Below, one piece after another: positions 22,101-34,100 of a stretch of 64,000 nucleotides of DNA. The position numbers and the translations under genes are program-made. The DNA lies in NCBI RefSeq assembly GCF_015706575.1, contig NW_024037053.1:744001-808000 (forward strand). Direction: 5' to 3'. The notes below the pieces were generated by a model that was not told where the DNA came from, ran no database searches, and saw only the letters and a list, made by a program, of their open reading frames with translations. Every line of letters starts with the position of its first letter. The stretch's first letter is position 1. Source of the stretch: Patiria miniata (lineage: Eukaryota; Echinodermata; Asteroidea; Valvatida; Asterinidae).

Positions 22101-25100
22101 TCAGCGTTGGAAATTGATACAAAAATACCACTTTCTTGAAAATGACAGTATACCAGGTGCCATGATTTTACAGGATGCTTTACACTGTCACTCACTAACA
22201 GTCCAGCAAGGTATTTCAAAATGATTTGGTAGTTTTATTTTTTGATGTTTGCAAATGTTGTATTTTCCCTTTAAGCCAAAGGCATGTAAAGGCGCCTTGG
22301 GCAGCTGTCATACGACCATGTCTGACCACAAAGCACTGCCAGAGATCAAAAGTGTTGATTTTTTGTGGAGGGAGAAAAGACTAGTATTACTCACTGATAT
22401 TCCCTAGCCATGGTGGCCTCTTGGCTTTCCCCTTGGCCTTGTCACCACTGTTAGGAGAAAACCAATTCAACAGATATTAATGAAAATTTCAACAAAGAAA
22501 TTGACTGGGGCAGGGTTTGAACCTGCGACCTCCAGATTATCTTTCCTGCACTCTACCAACTTTGTGGTTCATTTGAAAATTTGTAATAAAAAGCTGTGTC
22601 CTCTCTGAGTGATTCCTGTCTGCTATTTCCCAGGTCTGCATCGTGACTTGGGGCGTGATTCCTGGCTGCATGACATTCGGTTTTATGGCTTCTGACTAGC
22701 GCCCCTTGAACAAAGACATTGACAAACTGGGGAACTACCAACAGATAACTGGATAGCTCAGTTGGTAGAGCACTGGTACGTAGTCCGCAGGTCGCAGGTT
22801 CAAACCCCGCTCCAGTCAATTTCTTTGTTCAACTTTGAATTTTGTTTTGTTTTATAACTCACCTGGCCACTTGTGAATCCTGGAAAATCTGTGTTCAGAT
22901 TTGTGAACAAGGAACAAAATATTCCTAAAAATAACTCTTGATGTCTTTGATCAAGTTTAAGCTGCAGAACGGAACTCAAAAATATCAGCTATTGACTTTC
23001 ATTTTTTCATTAGCATTATAAGCAGAATTTGTTGAACATTCCAACAATACGTACGCTGAAAGAAAAAAAAGTGGAACAATGGCCCAGCAGCAAACCATGA
23101 GAGAAAATAGCAATGTAAATGAGACAGAAAGTTTTAGAGATGAGGTTATCTGAACAGAATACCTTTTGTCAAGTGAAAAGCAAGCATTGGAATGTACGTG
23201 AAGAATAAAACCTTTTTGAAAAACTGCAAAAGAAATGCATTTTAGGCTTACTTTACCATATTATACAGTGCTGTTAGATTTGTTTCTGAAATGTTTGCCA
23301 ACAACTCAGCACAATTCTGAGATATTTTTGAAACTATTTTTGATATTTTTGTAATTCTTCATGCAGAAAAGTTTGGGATTCAAGGCAAAAGCAGCAGTGC
23401 ATGTTGAAGGGCGGACCAGAAAATGTACCCAAAAAAATGTACAGAAAATGCTTCTGAATGTTACAATCACCAATTGTTGTGCAGAACAATAAACAAGTTA
23501 TTTCGCAAGCTCTGCGAGATTATTGTCACACTTATGTCTACCACAAGTTAAAGGCATATAGGATCATTGGCTTTTCATGCATGATGTTCATGTTCAATAA
23601 TAGCACCACTCAAATTCCAAAGAAGACGGTTCAAAACCCCAAGCTGTTCATCTCAGTGGATAGTACAGTTTCCAAGGGAACAGTGAAAAACCATGAAAAA
23701 TCTATCGATTGCAAAACGCTATTTCATCCACAGAACTCTCTACGTGGTCAAGTCAATTGACTGATCATTGGAAATCACCTACATTTCTTGATTTCTTCTA
23801 TTAAATGACAGCAAGCCAGACGGAATAATTTCACAGAGTGTGTACGATCTTTAATCCCAATAAGCTTTTTTTGTGTTAATAATTCCCTAGGTTACTTTTT
23901 GAATGAATGCAAATGATCCTATGTGCCTTTTGTTTGACCCTGAAATTAACAAACTGCATTCATGCTACCATGCCCAGCATTAAGCTTTTCCCCAATTTTG
24001 TACCAACGCTATCTTTACTCTCAAAGGATGAAGGTACCAACAGAACACACCAAAGTTGATTTCATTCATATTTTGGTTTGAAATGTTTCAAGAGTGAAAA
24101 GAGTTGAAACCACAAAATTTACGAGTCTTGGCAAGCCGGTTATTTGTGCCTGTTATTTAGATCTTTCCTTTCCATACAAGAGAGACTTACTCAGTCTGTT
24201 TATCAGAGGATGGGCGGAGCCACTTGGGCCTCTCTTTGCTTCTACAAGAGGCGGAGAAAAGAGGACGGATACAGACAAAAGAAAAACTGAGAAAAAGAAG
24301 AGAAAACTGACAACTAATGCAAGAAGTGGATGTCAATAGACCAATCCACTAAGCCCCACCTATGACCTTTCGACCAATCACATGCGGGTCTGGAACATGC
24401 AGTGTGGCACTGGAGAAGCACATATATTGTTGCCCAATATGTGTAGTGGGCGGGGTTTAATGGATTGGTCGATTAAACATGTGTAGTGGGCGGGGCTTAA
24501 TGGATTGGTCAATTAAACATGTGTAGTGGGTGGGGCTTAATGGATTGGTCTATTAAACATATGTAGTGGGTGGGGCTTAATAGATTGGTCAATTAAACAT
24601 GTGCAGTGGGCGGGGCTTAATGGACCGGTCTATTACATTGTAAATAGAATTGATTTGGAAGTAAAATATTCACTCAACAAAAAAACTACTGGCGTGACAC
24701 TGATGAGAGTTTAGATGGTAACCCTTTATGAAAAGCAAAAGTTTTATGTGGTTACAGTGTTCGACCCACGTACCATGGTACCCGGGTTCGAACCCTGAAG
24801 GGGAACACGGTGCTTGTGTCATTGAGCAAGACACTTGACTAAAATAAGAGATTTCCCTTCGAAAATGTGAGGTTTAAGACTAACTGGACATGACAGCCTT
24901 TAGCAACATTATTAAGACTCAGTTCTACTTAACAAATAATTTCTGCAATGGCCTTTACTAATTTTCGGTCATTTGCATGTACATGCACATGTAAACTGAT
25001 GAATCTGAAATCTGAATAAAATGGTCCTAAGCTTGTACAAACACATTTTGTACAATATTTGACTTTGATCTGCTGTTTTCCTGACGTACCCTGTTATGCT

Positions 25101-28100
25101 CTGTAGCTGTTTCATCATGGATGGCTCTTCCAGGCTCTGCTCCACCCCCTCTGACTGGGATTCTTGGCTGTTCTCGTTATCGTCTGGTCTCCCCTTAAGG
25201 ACCACTGTGGCTCGGCCAGACCTGTGCACACCACAGCATTCAAAATGTATAAAACTCCTTTATAGAGAGGTGCTTACACAAGCTCATCGGGCTTTGGTAA
25301 AGATTTGATCAGAAAAAAAATGGGCTGTGGAGACTTCCTACTCTCTGGGCATTGTGTCCTTGGGCTAGGCAGTTTACTACAATTTGCTTATTCAAACAGT
25401 GAATGGATTGCTAAATGAGTTTTCTTTGATATTACAAACAACATCTGTGCCGCTGTGAACATCTCAGAGAATTTACAAACTTACGCGAGTCTTTCTTTGC
25501 CCGCTTCCTCTTGTGACCGTTGTGTTGGGGATTTTTCGGACACCCTCGGCGTTGCATAGATCTCAAGGCTGTCATCGACGGTTGGAATCTCCAAATTTTC
25601 CGTTGAGTATTTCAGAATCGTTGTCTTGCTGCGTGGAAATTCCGGCCTGTTCTGCTCTGCATCATTCCTCTTAATAGACTCTTGTTCAACAGTCCGAGAG
25701 ACTTGGCGAGCGCCCTCTTGTGACTGGGTCGGAGGAGGAGTCCTTTCCTTTGCAAACAACTCCTTGTCGATTTCTTCGCTGACGCGTTTCGTGTCGTCTC
25801 GGCAACCGTTATTGTTCCTTTGCAGCGGCTGTTTCGTGTCTCGGCAGACTTGACTCGAAACAGCGGTTGTACTCTTTTGTTTGTCGGAATCCACGTCGAG
25901 GGGGGTGATTTGTTTAGGGTCATCAGTCCTTGTTTCACTGAGGACGATGGACGTCATGTAATCAAATACTTGATTGCCACAGCCTTTGTCGACCCGCCCC
26001 GCCCACACTAGACTGCCATCCATGAATACACTCGCATCCTTCACACCTATGCTTAGCTCCTAGTAAAAAAAACAGCAAAACAAAAACGGAGCAAATGAAA
26101 AATTGATGAAGTTTTAAAGGTACAGTGGAACGTCACTACACCGAACATTCAGCTATACCAGACATTGTGCTTGGCTCCCGATTTTTGTGTACAAAACGTC
26201 TCGAACATTGAAGAGCTACAAGTGGCCATTATTTCCCCAAAGAATAGAAGGAGATAGCCACCCACTGTTGTGGGTAGAAAGCTAAAAAACAACCTGTGTA
26301 ATTACGTAATTCAGTAGTTGGCACACATTCAAAGTCGTCTTTCAGTAACTGCCAAGGCATGCAGGGTGGAGCTCTGAAGGGCACTCTTTTTGGTTGAAAA
26401 GTGAGTACCGGAGCACCGGCAGCTTCAAATCGCTATATCAAATGATCACTATTACGAACAATTTCTATGGATCCCGCGATGATCGTTATAGCGGCGTTCC
26501 ACTGTAATATACAACGTTTGCTTTTGCTGGAAGTTTTACAAATGGATGGATTCGGGGGTTTGTATAGTTTATAGCAAAAATTGTTACATTGACCTCTGTA
26601 TAAAGTTTTGCGTTCTTAGATGTAAAAACCAAGAAACAAAATGCTGTTCTTGTGGTCTGGTTCCCTGACCCTACTTCAGACAAAGGAGAGCAACTTATAG
26701 ACGTTGGGGAATTGTCAGGTCAGGGAACTAGAGTACCTGGCTTGCACTCGTTCAAGGATGTGCAACAGATTGCAAACAAAAATGTGGACTAACTAAATTT
26801 GGTAAATTGGGGGCAGTATTGAAAAAAGTCCGGTTTTTTTCCAACGATGGTTGGCCGACCATCGGTGTGTCCCTTCCAGGGGGTTCTCGAAAGCAGTAAA
26901 TAAAGCGCCCAGTCCTGGTTTTCTTGTATTAAACTGAGTCGACTTACTTTCAGGCTCTTGTTGTAATTCCAGACATCGATTCGTGAGATGCCTGTTGTTG
27001 CGGTATCGCCAGTGGGGATACTGAACAGCACTTTCAGGCAATCACCACGCTGGTATGCACAGCTCCACATATTCCTATCCTTTGTTGTCTGAAACCAGGA
27101 ACACGATGTAAATATACTGAGCAAGGTTGTAATTTTGTTTTAATTTGTTTAGAAAACAATGATTTGCATACCAAATGTACTCAACAACCTCAAAATGTGC
27201 ATGTGCATACTGGGGGTAATCTCATCATGGGGTAAACTCAGCACGGGAAGGATCCAGGAATCTCACCTTGGCTTTCCCATTGACAATGTTCTCCAGCTCC
27301 CCCTTGGCATCTCTGCATGCTGCAGTCGTTCTGATCTGGTCAGCGCTCAGGCTGACCCGCTTGCCCGCCAGGTCAAAGAACTGGACATCGGTCAGACCGA
27401 TCCGGTTCGGATGACCCCAGTTGCTACTGGCCTCTAGCGTGAACTCATGGGTCGGGGTGGTGGGTGTGGTGGTGGCAGCAGAGGTGGTTGTGGTGAGTGG
27501 TGAATAGGGCAGGGCTGGTTGACTTGATGCGGTAGCAGCTGCACTCTGGTGGTCAAATACATTGCAACAGAACATTAGCATGTGTACTAAACACCGCAAA
27601 AAAGGGAAGTCCACACTCATTGGAGGGGTCATAATTTTAAATCCGATCGTCTTATGATGACATCAGTTATATAGACCTTTGGGGAATGTTGTTATCTACA
27701 TTTTGATACCCCGTTTGCTACCTAAGACTGTAAATCGTCCCAGATTGACAACAGTTTAAGAAAAAATGATGCAGTTTTTCAACATTATATTTGTAAATTA
27801 TTTGGAAGACGATCCTCTCCTGAGCAAGCAATTGTCAGTGCGGTGCAGAAAAAAAGCTGTCTAATTACAGTAAATACACGCGTGAGGCTGGCTTGTTTCC
27901 GATATATTGATTTGGGAAATCAATGTATCGAAACATGTACCCCAGCGTCCACACTTGATATTGCATATAAAATGCAAGCTTGAGGAAATTTGGTACCAGA
28001 TTATCCTTTCCAGACACTGGTGGCTTGCTTAATTTGACATGTTATACATGTTTTTTCCAGTTCATTAAATTCAAGAATGCTGTGAAAAAATGGAAACATT

Positions 28101-31100
28101 TAATACACTGTGAGGTTTTAGCGGTACCTCAAAATATATTTCCAATATATATTATATATTAAGGTGACTTGGACTCGGACTCGACCTTTGTGAATCTTGA
28201 CTCGGACTCGACCTGCATGATAATAATAATCGTAATAATCGTAGTGCTTATGTAGCGCTTTCCATCGTATCTACAATCTCAAAGCGATTTACAATTATTA
28301 CCCCGTTCTTCAGGCCATGGGACCACGTGGCAGCGCTCAATCGGTCTTCGACCCTCACAGGTACCCATTTATACTCCTGGGTGGAGAAAGGCAATTGTAG
28401 TCAAGTGCCTTACCCAAAGGCACAAACACCATGTTCCTGGCAGGATTCGAACCCACGCACCATCGTGCGTGAGTCAAACACCGTTCTACGGACCATGGCG
28501 TTCTACTCGGGACTCAGACTCGGGAGCGGTGACTCGGACTCGGACTCAATGGTTGGTGACTCGAATACAAGTCTGGAAATGGATACTATCTAAATCTTAA
28601 CACATTCATAACAAACCTTTGCTCTGGGAGCCAGCATGGGTGTAGTGAACACAGCTGATCTGTCCAGATCACCCTCAGCAGTGTGTGGTTTGTCGTCTGT
28701 CGCCGTCTGACCACCGTCTTGTCTGGGTGTGTGGCTGGGGGTTGTGTCGTCATCCCCTATCCTGGCCGATTCCTCGACTTTCCCCAGTGCTGCCAAGAGC
28801 CTTCTTTGCGATCTGTGCACGTGCAATGATTAATTAGTTTGGCTTTTGGTCTTTGCTTCAATGTTCCCTACATGTGGATCCACATGCTCGCTCTGGTAAC
28901 ATTGCTGAATTCACAGAATGACTTTTAATATGCACATGGTTGGAACGCCCTAGATTTAATAATAATAATAATTTGGGAGGATAATCATCCTTACTGGCAG
29001 CTGAATTGCGAAGCTGAATTGCGAAGGATGCGGCTACAACGTGGTTGAGCCGCTGGCATGTAAAGGCGCCTCTGGCAGCCAGCCACATCGACCCATATAT
29101 GACCACAGAGCCCAGCCTGAGAGCGAAAGTGTTGATTTTTCCAGAGGGAGGAAAACTGGAGAGCCCGGAGAAAAACCCTTGTGGCACAGGAGACAACCAA
29201 GGCACAACTCTACTCACATGTGGTCCAAGCCGGGACTCGAACCAGGGCCACAGTGGTGAGAGGCAAGCGCTTCACGCATTATTAGCCACCCATGCCAAAA
29301 GCATGTAACTGGTATTCGTTGGACGTCCCAAGTATGTATCATTTGCACGAACCAATTTGCAATCTTCTTAATTTGCAGGGAATTTAAAAACATTGAGAAA
29401 ATGGCCTATTACGAAATTGTTGGCGGCTGAGGATAATTTTGAGCCACCTATAAAATCACCGTAACTATATTTTGAATATAAATAAGACTGCCGCAAACTG
29501 CTTTCTGACTGGATTGACCTGAAATATACAAATCAAAAAAATAACATGGCCCGACATTCCGATCTTAAAAAAAATCTTCTTCAGAGGCAAAATGACAGAG
29601 GCACAAGAAACAAACATAGCATATTCGACTGGAAAAAAAGTTTAAGAATGTAAAAACAAAATCAAAAACAACTACTTCCAAGATTATTCCACCCTCTCCC
29701 CAAATGCACAGCTTGACTAAGGTCACTTTTTACCAGGGTAGGTCAAATATGCGGGGTTAAAGTTCAGCTATCCCTCACCTTGAATCCATATGCTTGACTT
29801 TGTCCAGCACAAAGGCCAGCTTGTGTTCATTGAGATTCTGTGAGGACAGCAGATCCTGAGGGGACGTCAGGGCTGAAGCAGGCTCCGTAGCGGCGGCAGG
29901 TTGATCCGTCGGTGCAACAGAAGCAGAGCGAGGCTGCTCTGTGACTTGAGACGGCCTCGCTGACGACATCTGATGACAAGGATGAAATATATTCTGTGAT
30001 GAACTGGATACAAAATGTGAAGTTTGGGGTCCAAACATACAACTGATGAATACTTTTAGACCAGTAAGTTAAAGGGTCCATGCCATAATTGGACCATGCA
30101 CTTTTTCTGAGGAATACATTTTATGCAACTTTCTACACCTCTTAAATGTACGAAAACTGTTTGATTTGGTTAATTTTATTGAAAAGTGCACTTCTTTAAA
30201 CATGTAAAGTTTTCCATGCTTTTCCAGACAACTGAGGCCACTGTTGCTGTGATGTCGTTTCAGGAAGACACTGTTCAGTTTAGGGGTTTTCTGCTCAAAT
30301 TGTGAACGCAAAATTTGCGCATTGAAAACGTTTGTGAGAAAGGGTTGCTCACTGACTTACTGCCATGTACTGACACGACGACGAATCACCAAAAAAAAAC
30401 CCAAAAAACAATCAGTCACCGATTTTATGCAACCTGGGTGTATTAAGTGTGATGATATTTAGATGATCAGCATCAGTCGGTACTAACAAAATCAACAATT
30501 GCAAGAGTAAAAACATTTCAACTTCTGCGCCGGGAAGTAACATGCTCCTAACAATCGTGCACGCATCTGGGTCACCTAATCTTATGGAGATTTGTCGTAG
30601 TGTCATGAGTGAGGTGAGCATGGCTGCGATTATTCTGTGTCAAGATGCCGCTTGTTCCACGATAATGGCACGATTTCTCAGTTTTGTGACCTGAGCATGA
30701 CTTTTGTGTTCAATACAGACGGTTCCATCGCTGCGCAAGCAAATTGTAGGTCGACCTGAGGCCAGCTTAAGTTCTTCCAAACCTTTGCTGATGCCTGTGG
30801 GGGTGCACTCCTCGTCCCACTGGCTCCCTTCTTGCTGGCTGCTGCCTCATTCTCTGCCTTCATGGCCCTCTGGATGGCCGACATGTCATCGGTTGCCTGC
30901 CAGTCCTTCTCTGATCGCTTCTTCTGAGACGAGAGGGGTCGGGAAGGGGAGGGGGCTGGAAGAAAGTTCAAGGATTGAAAAAAAAACAAAGAGATCTTTG
31001 ATAATGGAAGCAGAGTATTAATTTTCGGAAAATGAATATTCATATCTTATGATCAAGGTCAATGGAGGATCTTCTAGACATAGAAGCTCTGGAATAGTAT

Positions 31101-34100
31101 TGGAATCTTAAAGAGTAAACATTTGACACAAGATGCCAAGAATCATATGCAAGAACAATTTTATCAAGGGGATAATGCCAAGGACTTGTGGTATGGAGTC
31201 TGATCTCAAGGTCTGTGGATAATTCTGCAGGTTGCGGGTTCGAGTCCAGCCTGGGGTTAGGGGTGTGTGTGTGTCCTTGGGCAAGGCACTTTTGAGAGTG
31301 GTCAAAGTAAAATTTACACCCTTTCACTTAATCGATTGTATTTCTGGATCTAGGGACCCAAATGGAATGGGGGATAAAGGAGTGGATTGAGAAATGGTCA
31401 GGCTTTAATGTAATATATAACTTCATTGAAGAAAAAAAAATTACAAAGTTTTAATTATTTGTTTCTGAATGTCGCACTTTATTTGGCACACTCTGTAAAC
31501 ATTTCTGTATTGAGGGGAACAGGTGCGTAAAAAAAAGTTAATATTTTTAAACATTGTTGTTTTAAGAATTTCTTGTTACCTGAGGTTACTCTAAGTTCCC
31601 TCAGCTCTGACGATTTTCTGGAATCTTTCTGAGTTGCAGTTATGCTGGGTTTGGGTTGTCTTGTTGCCATGGCAACCTCATCTGCATCTGGTTTCCTCCT
31701 ACAGTGAATGGAAGTAAGATTTTGAAGCCAGTTGATGAAAAGAAAGTGTTTCTAATTTCAGAACAGCGCCCAATTTCTTGGCTCTGCTAACCACAGAATT
31801 CGGCGCTAATGATCACCATTCTGCGCTTACTAGCGCAAGCAAGAAAATTCTGCACTAACCTGTAAGCACATGAGATGTACGCATGCACAGGAGCAAACAT
31901 TCCTTGTTAACCCATGAAATACGCTTGCCGTAAGCTTGGAATTTTCTGCTATAGTAAGCAGGAATTTTTCTCTAACGGTAAGCAAAGCCAAGAAATTTGG
32001 CCCAGAACAAAGGCAGTACCAGTTCATTCTGAGTAAGATTCCAAAGACAGTACCTACAATGCTCCAAGTAAGCATAAAGAAACAAGCACAGCCTGTTGAG
32101 CTTAGAGTTGAACACCAACCAAAAACTAAGCACTTGATGTTTGGGCTGATATAGGTGTATATTAATTTTAAAAAGTAACTGTACATTACTTAAGAATTAT
32201 GTTTGACTTACTTTGCTGACAGCATCTTTTGCTGCCTTGGACCTGTTCAAAAAGCACAATATAACATTCTGAGCCACAAAAAAGGAGACTATTTTGGCCA
32301 AAAACAAGAACACGAAAACAGCCTAAAACTACACAAGAATTAAAGAGCTATTTAACACTAAATAAATTAATGCAGTTACATTTCTAAAACTATGATTAGC
32401 AACCAAAAGGCTAAATTCTATCAGAAACAACGTTCAGGGTGTAACATACATTACACAAAAAATATTTTGCAAGAAGACAAAACAACACTCTCTAATGTTC
32501 CGAAAATCTAAAATAAATTCTCATACAAAGACGAAAATTTATGAAATAATTTTGTGGCGGTTATTAGGTGAAAACTATAACTTAAATAGGAGACTAAAAT
32601 GTCTTTTACGATATAAATTTTTTTTTTAATGAACTTGAAGCACTCATTAGCATTTACAAAAAAATCTAAAACAACCGCTGATAAGGACTACATTCAAGCC
32701 AGCCCGACTAAATCTAGAACCCATCGGCTGTAGGTAGGTAAATCTTTGCGTCGTTATATATTTTCATTCTCAGGCAAGTACGCGATGTGAAAACAAAAGT
32801 GAATGAACAAGGAGACCTAGGAACGACAATGCCGGATGTGAACAGTCGTAAATTATATTTGTTTTTACCCATCTCCAAATGATTTGCCCACATAAAGGAA
32901 TACCAAGCTAAAATTCAAACATGAAATTTTCTTGGGTTATGGTTAGAAACCATTCTGTTAAAACTTATAGCAGGTGAAAGGGCAACCCCGTGTATTGGTG
33001 CACATAGGCGGGCCGAGCGTGGGGTCCAGAACGACCTCGTTTCCATGGGCACGATCTTGCTGTGCCATGTTGTTTCCCATCATGCCTTGCGTGATCTCAA
33101 CCCCTGGATTTGTCTAATTTAAATGTGTCAAAATGTGACACATTTAAATTAGGACTGCAGTCGATGCATCCAATGAGCGACGCCATGTTTAAAATGTTCA
33201 AAAAGTTTTTTTGAAGAATCAATCCTTTCAAATATGAGGTTTTGACGTCGCGTTATTTAGGAAGGATTTGTATTAAATGTACGTACCTCTTTCGTCCCTT
33301 TAAAACCGAAGCCACATGTTTTTTTGTGGCGAAAAACGAGGCTGCCATCATCCATATTGACAGGCATCGCGCAGTTTTGAAAAATAATGTCTGTATGTTA
33401 TGTGATGTGCATAGCGCGAGCGCATAATAGGGCATGCAGTTTTCACAATACGCGCAGTACAATCTGAATAGCCATTCAGCATCGTTTACGTGTTCATCAT
33501 GGCCAGGGGTAAGTGAAGGAACGCGCACGTGCCCATCGAGTTGAGGCTGGGTCCGCAACTCACCGCGCGACTTTTTACTTTCAGACTCTGTTGGAGAGAT
33601 GCATGGGGCCTAGTGTATCCATCTATTGGGTCCTCAACCTTGACTTACACAATCCAGAGGAACTAAGAGATTGCCTACAACTCTGAAGGACAGCAGTCAT
33701 TAAAGTTGTCTGACCTTTGTTTGGTGATGACGCAAACTCCAGGACAATCATATCCCCTGGCTCCAGCGCCACATCTCGTCTCATCTCCAGACTGTCAGCC
33801 ATGATGTCCTCTTCAATGTCTTCATCTAATGCATCTTTGATGTCAGTTCTCGCCTTGTCTTCATCTGAGTTCTTATCATCATCTGAAGCTGCAGGACTTC
33901 CATCACACTGATGAAAATACATGTACATTTCAATAAATCAAAAAATATTATATAAACCTACCATCCTCTGAAATCATTTTTAGCAACAAGAATTGAAAAA
34001 AAGTTACTCAATGTAACTGTTGGTAGATAACATAAGTTGCTCACATTAGGGCATCCATATGAATTCTTTAGTACAACGAACAAATGTTGCAAAACCTTCA

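Noticed and set aside
22740..22820. A functional tRNA gene
   Set aside because: A-box and B-box are good and the acceptor pairs, but the anticodon stem is poor and the sequence is the end of a repeated element.
22863..22888. A 17- or 26-nt microexon with good splice sites between KATNIP exons 19 and 20
   Set aside because: Including it breaks the frame (a stop in exon 20), while exons 18, 19 and 20 join perfectly without it.
23046..23060. A CAG-C-GTACGT site that could be a one-base exon
   Set aside because: It was attractive only before the 24,191 exon was found; the phase no longer needs it.
19765..24640. CRISPR array (regular short repeats)
   Set aside because: The repeats are contiguous minisatellites without unique spacers, in a eukaryotic intron.
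28860..29217. A 119-codon minus frame and overlapping plus frames
   Set aside because: They lie in the GGCTACAACGTGG interspersed repeat that recurs at 50,340-50,990 with different frames open.
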